Of a stretch of DNA of 64,000 bases, positions 1-10,356 are shown piece after piece. A program made the translations under genes and the position numbers. The notes below the pieces were generated by a model. The model saw nothing but the letters and a program-made list of their open reading frames with translations. It was not told the DNA's origin and made no database searches. Source of the stretch: Gonatopus flavifemur. Taxonomy: Eukaryota; Arthropoda; Insecta; Hymenoptera; Dryinidae. The stretch is from NCBI GenBank assembly GCA_018340375.1, contig JAFFJZ010000086.1, positions 310,001-374,000 of the forward strand. The letters are read 5' to 3'. Position 1 is the stretch's first letter; every line of letters begins with the position of its first letter.

Positions 1-943
1 AGATTCATGCCGAGTGTCACAACGAGCTTTGCCTTCGTGAATCTTACAAGGTGAGTTAAGAATGGACATTTTTCCAATTGTGCATCTTCATAGTATTAAT
101 GCGACCATTGAACTATTTTATGTATCCAATGATTTGATATTATTCAAATTAAGATAATATAGGGTTATTTTCAATAACTGTCAGTCGCTAACCTAGGAAA
201 TTGCGCGTTCAGAAATACACACACGAAAATGATTGGTGAATCTATTACTGAACGAATAAACGTAACAATTCATATCATTGGTATCTACTCCAGGAAAATT
301 TTTTCATGAATTCTCATAATGCGCATAATTTTTCAATCAATCTATAAATTCCTCCAAGGATTGGAATAAACATGTAAAATTATAAACTCTACTTGAAATT
401 CTCAATTTTTTTCGCCAAAGTAACTCAAGCAGCAACAGAAGTTCGAAGTATATATGAAATAAAAACGTTGGTAGAATTTGAGAATGAGATACGAAGAACA
501 TATCATGAAAGTTCATAGAATATACGAATGAGACTGTTTGAAAATATACTCAGAACGTACATAGTACATTTGAAATGTACGATATTCATTCGATCGACGT
601 TCGACTGACGTCCCGTCATATATTCGATTACATACGTTCGATGAATATGCATAGCACCTATGAAAAGGTCTCATTAGAATGTGCACAGAATATATTTCGA
701 ATATCATCAGGAAAGTGATAATAACTGATCTGAGCAGCCTCAGATTCTACGCGTTCAGTAATGGGGTCAATCAGCGTTCACTAATTCATGCGACCCGTTC
801 ACTAATGGGGGTATTGTTAACATTTCAGTAATTTCTACCTTATTTCCTCGTGGAAATTCATTTTGAAGAAATTATTCATGAAATAATTTATATTTAGAGT
901 GCTTGTGTTCTCAAATGTTCACTAATGGGGTCAGTTACCTTAC
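1..943. other. AT-rich stretch without a recognised gene
   Basis: I see no coding region I can support. The only pattern is a word close to GTTCACTAATGGGG that occurs at about 752, 796 and 916, sometimes followed by TCA, which suggests a small degraded repeat just before the tandem array. Short AT-rich inverted words lie around 520-720 (for example GTACAT...ATGTAC), but I could not pair them into a convincing element. Confidence 0.4.
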
Positions 944-3030
944 CTCTCTCAAACGGCCGCGTAACACATAGTGACCTATACCATTCGATTCGGCATTGAA
1001 AAAGCTATAGGGGAACCCACCATCGGACCGCGAGTTATTTTTCTGAATGACAGAAGGCAGTGGACGAATATTGCATCTCTGTATCTTCCTCTAATTCGCA
1101 AGATTCCAGCCTTCAACCCGCCTTTCCATCTCTAAAACGGCCGCATAACACATAGAGACTCACACCATTCGATTCGGCATTGAAAGAGCTCAAAGGAAAC
1201 CCCGTTATCGAACGGCGCATCATTTTTGTGAATGGCAGAAAGCAGGGTACGAATATTCTAATCCTCGATTTTCCTCTCATTCGCAAGATTTCAGCCTTCA
1301 TCCCCCATTGAACTCTCTCAAACGGCCGCGTAACACATAGAGAACTATACCATTCAATTCGGCATTGAAAGAACTATAAGAAACCGCATTATCGAACCGC
1401 GGATTATTTTTCTGAATGGCAGAAAGCAGGGAACGAATATTGTAATCCTCGATTTTCCTCTCATTCGCATGACTTTCAGACTGCAACCCCCATGTAACTC
1501 TCTTGAACAGCCGCGTAACAAATAGAGACCTATACCATTCGATTCGGCATTGAAAAAGCGATGGGAAAACCTATCATCGAACCGCGAATTATTTTTCTGA
1601 GCCGTAGAAGGCATGGAACGCACATTGGACTTGTCGATTTTCCTCTCATTCGCAAGATTTCAGCCTTCATCCCCCATTTACATCTCTTAAACGGCTGCGT
1701 AACACATGGAGACCTGAACCATTCGATTCAGCATTGAAAGAACTATAAGAAAACCCAACATCGGACCGCGGATTATTTCTCTGAATGCCAGAAAGCAGGG
1801 AACGAATATTGTCATCCTCGATTTTCCTCTCATTCGCAAGACTATCAGACTTCAACCCCCATGTAACTCTCTTGAACAGCCGCGTAACACATAGAGACCT
1901 ATACCATTCGATTCGGCATTGAAAAAGCTGTGGGAAAACCTATCATCGAACCGCGGATGATTTTGCTGAATGGTAGAAGGCATGGAACGAACATTGGAAC
2001 ACTCGATTCTCCTGTGATTTGCAAGATTCCACACTTTAACCCCCTTTTTATCCCTCTAAAATGGCCGCGTAACACATAGAGACCCATACCATTCGATTCG
2101 GCATTACAAAAGCTTAGAGGAGACCCCATTATCGAACCGCGAATTATTTTTCTGAATGGTAAGAGGCATGGAACAAACATTGGGATTCTCGATTCCCCTC
2201 TCATTCGCAGGACTTTCAGACTCAAACCCCCATTTAACTCTCTTAAACGGCCGCGTAACACATAGAGACCTATACCATTCGATTCGGCATTGTGAGAACT
2301 ATAAGAAAACACATCATTGAACCGCGGATTATTCTTCTGAATGGCAGGAAGCAGGGAACGAATATTGTAATCCTCGATTTTCCTCTCATCCGCAAGACTT
2401 TCAGACTTCAACCCTCATGCAATTCTCTTAAACGGCCGCGTAACACATAGAGACCTATACCATTCGATTTGGCATTGAAAGAACCATTTTCTACTCGATT
2501 TTCCTCTCATTCGCAAGATTCCAGCCTTCATCCCCCATTTACATCTCTTAAACGGCCGCGTAACACATAGAGACCTATACCATTCGATTCGGCATTGAAA
2601 AAGCTATGGGGGGCCGATCATCGAACCGCGAATTATTTTTCTGAATCGTAGAAGGCATGGAACGAACATTGGAATTGTCGATTTCCCTCTTATTCGCAAG
2701 ATTCGAGCCTTCAACCCCCATTTACATCTCTTAAACGGCCGCGTAACACATAGAGACCCATACCATTCGATTCGGCACTGAAAAAACTTGAAGGAAACCC
2801 CATTATCGAACCGCGAATTATTTTTCTGAATGGTAAGAGGCATGGAACAAACATTAGAATCCTCGATTTCCCTCTCATTCGCAAGATTCCAGCCTTCATC
2901 CCCCATTTACATCTCTTCAACGGCCGCGTAACACATAGAGACCTATACCATTCGATTCAGCATTGAAAGAACCATAAGAAAACCCATCATCGAACCGCGA
3001 GTTATTTTTCTGAATGGTCGAAGGCATGGA
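944..3030. repeat. Tandem array of a 184-185 bp unit, 12 copies
   Basis: The marker AACGGCCGCGTAACACATAG recurs at about 952, 1136, 1321, 1506, 1690, 1875, 2060, 2246, 2431, 2551, 2734 and 2919. Ten of the eleven spacings are 183-186 bp and one is 120 bp, so one unit lost about 65 bp. Units also share CCATTCGATTCGGCATTGAA and a block ending in TTCGCAAGA. Minus-strand open frames of about 60 codons recur in most units with similar peptides. The unit length is not a multiple of three, so I take them as by-products of a repeat poor in stop codons. The array ends near 3030 inside a partial unit. Confidence 0.9.
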
Positions 3031-3362
3031 AAAACTTGTAAATCATGATATATTTCCACTTCTTCCCGCACTGAAAACTCAAATTTCCCGTCCAAAATGC
3101 ATTCAAGTGTTTCCAGACCTATCTCATCCGATTCAGCGCATCAAAATCTACGAAGATCGGTCATTTCCATTCCGATAGTAGTCTTGTTTCGTCCGCTAGT
3201 TGGATTCCAATATCAGAAAACTCAAAAGTACAGTCCCTTCCAAAAGCGTAGTCGTACGTCTGCTAGCTCTCGTTCGGTAGCTTCAGCTTTATCTCAGAGG
3301 AGGATAGTGAGTTTATGAATACGCCCTTGATACCATTATATGGATAGGGAAGCATACACATA
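3031..3362. other. Unassigned sequence between satellite and mariner
   Basis: There is a 73-codon plus-strand open frame at 3097-3318 with a Ser/Arg-rich C-terminal half. I do not recognise it, and there is no splice, promoter or homology signal that would make it a gene. It could be the edge of an older element. Confidence 0.25.
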
Positions 3363-4682
3363 GATTCTGTCAAAAAAGTACTGGGAATTGATCATTTGAA
3401 AAGTGCGGCTAACGGGTTTGTCAACATTCTTTTCGTTGTTAAGTTGATACATGCGTCCCGTATATTGACGCGAAGTTCGACTGTCATCTGTCATTCAGTT
3501 TGTTTATAGTGCTCGATCTTTTCAGTTCTCTCAAGTGTGGCCTGCGATTGTCACAATTGATACAATGATTGAACAAAGAATTTGTTTTGAATTTTGCGTT
3601 GCAAATGGAATTTCGTGTGCCGAATCGCTGAAAATGTTGGAGAAGGCTTACGGTGAATTGACTTCATCAAAAACACGTGCATATGAGTGGTACAGTGCAT
3701 TCAAAAGTGGTCGAGATAAGATGTGGTGGAAGATTTGCCTCGCCCTGGTCGCCCATCGACGTCTTTAACTGAAGTTGATATCGATAAAGTGAAGGAAATG
3801 GTGACTGAAAATCGTCACTTAAGTTTGAGAGAGATAGCAGGTGAACTTTATGTGTCTTACGAATCAGTTCGTACTATTTTACATGATTGTTTGGACATGA
3901 AACGCGTTGCCGCTCGATTAGTCCTGAAAGACTTGAATTTTCTCCAAAAACTGAATCGCGTACAGGTCGCTGAAGACATGCTAGAACGAGTCAATTTCGA
4001 CTCCACATTTATAACTCGCATTATAACAGGTGATGAGACATGGGTTTACGAATATGACATGCATACCAGTCAACAAGCTTCGGAGTGGCGACTTCCAGCT
4101 GAGCCGAAACCGAAAAAGCCACGCCAAAGCCGATCAAAAGTGAAGGTAATGTTGACTGTGTTTTTTGATTATCGCGGCGTTGTACATTCGGAATTCTTGC
4201 CAGAAGGTCAGACGGTGAATAAAGAATATCATCTAAGCGTTATGCGGCGTTTAATAGAGCAAATTGGTCGAAAAAGGCCAGATTTGTGGAAAGAAAATCC
4301 ATGGATTTTGCATCACGATAATGCACCATCTCACAAGGCTTTTGTGAACCAATTTTTGGCCAAAACCTCAACAAATATCATCGAACAGCCACCGCATTCA
4401 CCTGATCTGGCTCCAGCCGAATTTTTTCTGTTTCCAAATCTTGAATTACCACTTCGAGGCACCTGTTTTGAATCGATAGAAGATATTAAAGAGAATTCGC
4501 GGCGAGAACTGAAATCGATTCCGGAAAAAGTGTATACAAAATGTTTCGATGATTGGATTGTTCGTTGGCATAAATTTATCATTTCGGGAGGGGACTACTC
4601 TGAAGGCGATACAATAGATTTGGAAGAATAAAAACTATTTTGTGTTTTATTCAAGAATTCCCGGTACTTTTTTGACAGAATG
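3363..4682 (+). mobile_element. mariner element with matched inverted ends and TA target duplication
   Basis: The left end reads ATTCTGTCAAAAAAGTACTG after one variable base. The reverse complement of the right end is ATTCTGTCAAAAAAGTACCG, a single mismatch over this stretch. TA dinucleotides flank both ends (3361-3362 and 4683-4684), as expected for Tc1/mariner insertion. The length of 1320 bp is typical of mariner. Its one gene is a frameshifted transposase, so this copy cannot move by itself unless the shift is a sequencing error. Confidence 0.9.
3565..4631 (+). pseudogene. mariner transposase, frameshifted
   Basis: The N-terminal frame starts at the ATG at 3565 and gives the first helix-turn-helix of a mariner transposase. 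It ends at a stop at 3768 after running into the wrong frame. The rest lies in another frame from about 3723 and covers VEDLPRPGRPSTS, the second helix-turn-helix, and the catalytic domain to the stop at 4631. The first acid is in TGDETWVYEYD and the second in HHDNAPSHKA. The third site reads SPDLAPAEFFLFP, so glutamate stands where DD34D mariners have aspartate, with 33 rather than 34 residues between. The frameshift lies near 3715-3725. The closest relatives are the SETMAR/Mos1-like mariners common in arthropods. The relic at 13037-13471 has the same VHSEFLP and QTVNKEY words. Confidence 0.88.
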
Positions 4683-4684
4683 TA

Positions 4685-5343
4685 TGTACTTATCACACTC
4701 ATATTCAAGGGAATTTGATGACGATGCGATATACTGGTAAATTGTAACAATATTCCATCATAAATCATGATAATTTCACAATTTCATTCATAAGCTGAGT
4801 TTGCTCAGTGGCGTCCTAAGTTATCCCAACTTGCTCCAAGTATTTTGGATTTGCTATCTCCAATTATAGGTACAAATTGATTGGTTTGGTACAATTTGAA
4901 GCAACTTGTGTGCTATCTGGGTATACTTATTTGAGAGTCAGGGAAAATTTTGAACTTGGTCAGTGGAAGTCAGGAAAATTCAGGGAAAATGGCTCTTCAA
5001 ATTTTGGGGGAACCCTGATCGGGATTTCCTTATTGAATTTTATTGATTGTTGACCCAACCAACGAACGCTTTATATACATCATATACGCGCATTTTACAT
5101 CAATTAAACAAACACATATATCATTTATTCAATCATTACGTATGACAAATTATTGCTGAAATAAATTCAAACGATCATTTATGTGTTATTCACATGGTGA
5201 TCACCCATCCACCTTGTACCGCAGTTGTCGTTGCTTAACCTAGAAAATCGATCTGGAACACCCGCTCGCTCGATGCCGTGGTTCGCTTCCTATCAATGTG
5301 AACTAAATGACTGTCTTATGTCAGGGATGGGTGTCCTATAGTA
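4685..5343. other. Unassigned AT-rich stretch with a MITE end
   Basis: No gene is visible. GTGCTATCTGGG at about 4909-4921 matches the right-hand terminus of the CCCA-type MITE family found many times later in the window, but I cannot find its left end. At 4936-5012 the word CAGGGAAAAT and variants occur three times, ending in GGGGGAACCCTG, which looks like another decayed element end. Confidence 0.35.
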
Positions 5344-6536
5344 ATAAGATTCAATTGGTAATAGTCCATTGGACATATGAGGGATTGTATCGGTCTTAAT
5401 GACAGCATGGGAGTTCATCAATAATAAAAATCCCAATGAAGACCAAGAAAATATTTGCCAATTGGATTCAATCGGTATTTTATGATGGATGAAAAATTCC
5501 GATTGATATCAATACAATATTTTTCAATTGGACTCAATCGGTATTTTATCAATTATGAGAATTCTAATTGATACGAGTCAAATATTTTCCAATGGGACCC
5601 AATAGGTATTTCATCAATAATAAGAATTCCGATTGATATCAATGAAATATTGTGTAATTGGATTCACTTGGTATTTTATGATCAATGAAAATTCCGATTG
5701 ACATCAATACAATATTTTTCAATTGGATTGAATCGGTATGTTATTAATTATGAAGATTCTAATTGATACCAGTCAAATATTTTTCAATGGCATTCAATAG
5801 GTATTTTATCAATGATAAGAATTCCTATTGATAGCAAGAGAATATTTTTCATTCGATTAAATCGGTATGTTATTAATTATGAAGATTCTAATTGATACCA
5901 GTCAAATATTTTTCAATGGCATCCAATAGGTATTTTATCAATGATAAGAATTCCTATTGATAGCGAGAGAATATTTTTCATTCGATTAAATCAAGATTTG
6001 ATTGATTATTGAAATTTTAATTGATAACCAGGGAATATTTTCCAATGGAATTCAATGGGTATTTCATTAATCACAAGAATTCCAAATGATACCGAGAAAA
6101 TATTTTCTAATTGGATTCAATGGGTATTTTATGGTTGATAAAAAATTCCGATGGATACCAATAAAATATTTTTTAATTGGATTGAATCGGTATTTCATTA
6201 TTCATGAAAATTTTAATTGATACCAGTCAAACATTTTTCAATGGGATCCAATTGGTATTTTATCAATAGTAAAAATTCCGGTTGATACCAATACAATATT
6301 TTTCAATTTGATTCATTCGGAGTTTTATCAACCATGAAAATTCTAATTGATACCAGTAAAACGTTTTTCAATGGGATCCAATTGGTATTTTATCAATAAT
6401 AAAAATTCCGATTGATGACAATAAAATGTTTCTTATTTGATTAAATAGGTATTTCATTGATCTTTAGAATTCTAATTGATATCAGTGGAATATTCTCCAA
6501 TAGAATTCAATGGGTATTTCATTAATCATAAAAATG
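5344..6536. repeat. Degenerate tandem repeat, about 66 bp per unit
   Basis: The words AATATTTTTCAAT, GGTATTTTAT and ATTCCGATTGAT or ATTCTAATTGAT recur every 64-70 bp. Units with CCGATTGAT and with CTAATTGAT tend to alternate, suggesting a dimer of about 132 bp. The array stops where the RTE copy begins at 6537 and resumes at about 10357, so the RTE and the foldback element interrupted it. A stray unit also lies at about 12237-12300. Confidence 0.8.
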
Positions 6537-6646
6537 CCTCCCCGTGGATGATTGCGGGTCTTCCAGGGGGATATTCATGATACCTGTCCTTGATATCCTT
6601 TTTATCCATCCCTGGTAGTATCTGCTTCCTTTACGTGGTGGGGAGG
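6537..6646 (+). promoter_or_regulatory. Conserved RTE 5' leader with terminal complementarity
   Basis: Both RTE copies begin with CCTCCCC, and about 105 nt later carry GGGGAGG preceded by ACGTGGT. The equivalent block in copy 2 is 24670-24780. The two ends could pair as a 7-bp stem closing a folded leader. I infer an RNA structure because both copies keep it. An internal promoter or a self-cleaving ribozyme is possible but I cannot show either. Confidence 0.4.
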
Positions 6647-8374
6647 ATAAGTATCTCAGAGTTGGATCTTTTTTTTTGAGTGGAATAAACTACTCAAGAG
6701 AAAGAATACAAACTGAGAGAAACGAAATCATCCTAATGCCAGAAACATCGGCAAAATCAAACGGAAGGAAAGCAAGGGGAAACTACCTTCCTTGACATGT
6801 TTCAATACTTCCCGAGGAAATGAAACCTTTTTCCTAACCAGGAATATTATGTAACAAAAACAAACAAACAAATTAATAAATACATGATGGCGCTCTCTCG
6901 GGTAAAATATTTCGGAGGTAGACTAGTCTCCCGTTCGGATCTCCGGGTGGAGGCTGCTCGAGGAAGCTTCATCAGCAAGGAACGAAAACCGAAGAATAGG
7001 ATAGGGAAAAGAAACAACATTCTTCGAATCGGAGCGTGGAATGTTAGATCACTGAGGCAAGCGGGAAAATTAGAAAATTTGAAATTAGAAATGAATAGGT
7101 TGAATATAGACGTAATGGGGATTAGCGAAATGAGATGGCCACAAGAGGGCGATTTCTGGAGTGGGGATTATAGAATAATTCATACAGGATCAAAGAACGG
7201 TCAAGCAGGTGTAGGAATTGTAATGCATAAAAGAGTAGGAAATAGAATAGAAAATTATTTGCAACATAATGAACGTGTGATGATGGTTAGAATCAGAACA
7301 AAACCGGTAGACACAGTCATAGTCCAAGTATACATGTCCACATCTGCATATTCGGAGGAAGATATTGGAAAAACGTACGAAGAAATAGAAGAAGTGATAG
7401 AATATGTGAAGGGAGAAAAGAATTTGATAGTGATGGGGGATTGGAATGCGGTAGTAGGACAAGGAAAAGAGGACAACATTATAGGAGATTTCGCGTTAGG
7501 GAGGAGGAACGATAGAGGACAACGTTTAGTCGAATTTTGTGGAAATCATAAGATGGTTATCACAAACACTTTATTCGAAAATCATCCAAGAAGAATCTAC
7601 ACTTGGAAAATGCCAGGAGATACAGCAAGATACCAAATTGATTACATATTAGTGAAACAAAGATTTAGAAACCAAGTGAAAAACTGTAAAACTTATCCCG
7701 GTGCAGATATAGATAGTGATCATAATATGTTGATGATGAAATGTTCTCTGAAATTCAAATCTCTGAAGAAGAAAAGGAAAATGCAGAAAAGATGGAATTT
7801 GAAGAACCTCAAGCAAAAACAAACACATGAGGCATTCGAGAAAATGTTGGATGAAAAATTGGGAGATCAAAAAGAGAAAGACTTGGGAATAGAGAGGAGA
7901 TGGACAAAGATGAAGGGGAATATAAGAGAATGTGCGGATAAGATTTTGAAGAATGATGGAGTAGAAGCTAAAAACCCATGGATAACGGGAGAAATTTTAG
8001 AATTGATAAATGAAAGAAGAAAATACAAGAATCATGATAGCCAAGAAGGCCAGCAACGATACAAATCATTGAGAAATAAAATAATAAGAGGATCAAGGAA
8101 AGCAAAAGAACAGTGGTTAGAAGAGAAATGTCAGGAAATAGAAATAAGATTGCATTTAGGAAAAATAGATGAAGCATATAGGATTATTAAAAGATTTTTC
8201 GGACAAATGAAATCTAGAAGCAATAAGATTAGAAACTCTCTAGGACGACAATTGATAAAAACGGAAGAGAAAATAGAACAGTGGATCAATCATTTGGAAG
8301 ACTTGTATAGAGGAAACGATGATATAGCACTATTAGAGAAGGAGGAGGATGTAGATGAGGAAGAATTGGGAGAT
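6537..8374 (+). mobile_element. RTE-type LINE, copy 1, 5' part only
   Basis: The first bases (CCTCCCCGTGG...) and the following leader match the start of the second copy at 24670, so both keep the same 5' boundary. Copy 1 carries the endonuclease and the linker up to about 8374, where similarity to copy 2 stops. A foldback element begins there, and no reverse transcriptase follows on its far side. The element is a partial copy whose 3' half has been lost. Confidence 0.85.
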
Positions 8375-8416
8375 TGGAATTTCGAAAAATGGAGAATACT
8401 AGGTGATAGGTCTTGA
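6884..8416 (+). CDS. RTE-clade endonuclease/RT polyprotein, truncated before the RT
   Basis: The frame opens with ATGATGGCG at 6884, the same start as copy 2 (24865), and runs 510 codons. Residues 45-275 form an endonuclease/exonuclease/phosphatase domain. It has GAWNVRSL (metal-site Asn), EMRW (catalytic Glu), MGDWNAVVG (Asp, Asn) and the closing SDHN. The linker after about residue 290 is Lys/Glu-rich and probably coiled. The native frame is lost near 8374, so the last dozen or so codons come from the adjoining foldback element. The RT domain seen in copy 2 is missing. The endonuclease itself has no visible lesion. Related arthropod proteins are often mislabelled craniofacial development protein 2. 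Confidence 0.85.
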   Translation: MMALSRVKYFGGRLVSRSDLRVEAARGSFISKERKPKNRIGKRNNILRIGAWNVRSLRQAGKLENLKLEMNRLNIDVMGISEMRWPQEGDFWSGDYRIIHTGSKNGQAGVGIVMHKRVGNRIENYLQHNERVMMVRIRTKPVDTVIVQVYMSTSAYSEEDIGKTYEEIEEVIEYVKGEKNLIVMGDWNAVVGQGKEDNIIGDFALGRRNDRGQRLVEFCGNHKMVITNTLFENHPRRIYTWKMPGDTARYQIDYILVKQRFRNQVKNCKTYPGADIDSDHNMLMMKCSLKFKSLKKKRKMQKRWNLKNLKQKQTHEAFEKMLDEKLGDQKEKDLGIERRWTKMKGNIRECADKILKNDGVEAKNPWITGEILELINERRKYKNHDSQEGQQRYKSLRNKIIRGSRKAKEQWLEEKCQEIEIRLHLGKIDEAYRIIKRFFGQMKSRSNKIRNSLGRQLIKTEEKIEQWINHLEDLYRGNDDIALLEKEEDVDEEELGDWNFEKWRILGDRS

Positions 8417-10274
8417 AAAATCAATATGAGTCTCCGTTTACGATTTTTTCCTATCATTAATAGTTTTCGAGTTAAAAAATGAAAAGTACATATTTTTTTG
8501 CTCCAGAAATTAATGTTTTTCAATATTAAAGTCGTTCTAACTCGCTCATTTTTCGATGTATCATAATAAATCTTGCAGATTCTGATTCGTAAGACTTCCC
8601 CGATGACGAGGATGTTTCAAAAATTTGTAAAAGTTGATAACCATTCAGTGATTTCTCAATCCGAAGTGAAACGCATGTTTTCCAAGCTTCGCAGTAAAAA
8701 AGTGGTGGGGGAAGTTTGAGGTACGAAAAACTTCAAGCAACAAAGTTGTTCACTAGAGTACGGACAAACTTTGTGGAAATTTTCAGATCGATTGGATCAT
8801 TAGTTTGGAAAATACAGCGATTTATTTATTAGCGCGGAATAGAAATTTTTCACAATCTCACGTCGTTCAACGGCTGAACATAACGAACCAAAGGGAAGGT
8901 TGTATTCACCTGATTTCTCAACATAGATGCATGTTTTTCTGGTTGAAAATTAAAATATCAATCCTTTTTACAAGATTCGTTGACCATTGTTTTTTTATAA
9001 ACAATTTGATTATTTATATCGTTTTTGCGAACAAACTATGGGATTTCGAGGGAAAATGTCTCAACGAAACAGTTTTTGCTGAGGACTGAATGTCGTACTA
9101 AACATTTTTTCATTCCTGGATTATTCATTCAAATATAATTATCATATTCAAATGAGTATTGAAATAATTCTAACACTTTGATTCTCCAACATAGATTTAC
9201 AGTCAACATTTCATTTCTTCTCACATAATTCTCTTGATAAATATTCTCTAAATCTGAAATAGCGGGAATCTCACTCGAACGGAAATATAGGTTCCCTTCT
9301 GACGGCCTAAAGAGTTAATTCTCACTCGAACAAAGTGGAATTCCACTTTCTAACCAGTCAGAAGGGAACCTATCTTACGGTTCAGTGGGATTTTTAACGA
9401 TTGTTGCAAAAATAACTACGTATTCGGGTTCTGCAACCAAAAAAATGTGAATCTATGTTGGAGAATCAAAGTATTAGAATTATTTCAATAGTCATTTGAC
9501 TATGATAATTATATTTGAATGAATAATCCAGAAATAAAAAAATGTTCAGTACGACATTGAGTCCTCAGCAAAAACTGTTTCGTTGACACATTTTTCCTCG
9601 AAATCCCATAGTTGGTTCGCAAAAACGTTATAAATAATCAAATTGTTTATAAAACAAACAATGGTTAACGAATCTTGTAGAAAGGTTTGATATTTTAATT
9701 TTCAACCAGGAAAACATGCATCTATGTTGAGAAATCAGGTGAATACAACCTTCCCTTTGGTTCGTTATGTTCAGCCGTTGAACGACGTGAGATTGTGAAA
9801 AATTTCTATTCCGCGCTAATAAATAAATCGCTGTATTTTCCAAACTAATGATCCAATCGATCTGGAAATTCCCACAAAGTTTGTCCGTACACTAGTGAAC
9901 AACTTTGTTGCTTGAAGTTTTTCGTACCTCAAACTTCCCCCACCACTTTTTTACTGCGAAGCTTGGAAAACATGCGTTTCACTTCGGATTGAGAAATCAC
10001 TGAATGGTTATCAACTTTTACAAATTTTTGAAACATCCTCGTCATCGGGGAAGTCTTACGAATCAGAATCTGCAAGATTTATTATGATACATCGAAAAAT
10101 GAGCGAGTCAGAACGACTTTAATATTGAAAAACATTAATTTCTGGAGCAAAAAAATATGTACTTTTCATTTTTTAACTCGAAAACTATTAATGATAGGAA
10201 AAAATCGTAAACGGAGACTCATATTGATTTTTCAAGACCTATCACCTAGTATTCTCCATTTTTCGAAATTCCAA
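8374..10274. mobile_element. Foldback element of 1.9 kb, almost a perfect palindrome
   Basis: The left arm starts TTGGAATTTCGAAAAATGG. The right arm ends with its reverse complement at 10274. Arms 8374-9268 and 9391-10274 match closely over their whole length (for example CTCCAGAAATTAATG at about 8501 and its complement at about 10137). A small MITE occupies the centre. Open frames at 8805-9089 and 9628-9843 are mirror images of each other and not genes. The same termini are found on the 210 bp element at 14093-14302. Confidence 0.85.
9269..9390. mobile_element. MITE with AGGTTCCCTTCTGAC ends, copy 1
   Basis: Inverted ends of about 33 bp (TCTCACTCGAACGG...AGGTTCCCTTCTGAC against TCCCACTGAACCG...AGGTTCCCTTCTGAC) enclose a short spacer. 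It sits at the hinge of the 1.9 kb palindrome. A related copy lies at 19181-19306. Confidence 0.65.
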
Positions 10275-10356
10275 CTTTTAATTTTGTCGTGTGACGTCAC
10301 GGCCTGGACAATACATGTACCGCGGTTCGAGCGCTCGCCCGGTTATTCGATCCGAG
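10275..10356. other. Terminus related to the 13634-14359 element
   Basis: The words GTGTGACGTCACGGCCTGG and TTCGAGCGCTCG resemble the outer ends of the element at 13634-14359 (GACGTCACACACC, GCGCTCGAACACC). It therefore looks like one surviving outer end of a larger element of which the palindrome is the core. Confidence 0.45.

Noticed and set aside
1113..2920. Minus-strand frames of 60-170 codons with similar peptides in the satellite
   Set aside because: They recur with the 184-185 bp unit, change phase between units and have no start or splice context, so they are by-products of the repeat.
944..3030. CRISPR-like array
   Set aside because: Units are contiguous tandem copies of 184-185 bp with no spacers, in evident eukaryotic DNA.
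7190..8523. Minus-strand frames opposite the RTE ORF
   Set aside because: They are antisense to a well-supported endonuclease frame and have hydrophobic, low-complexity translations.
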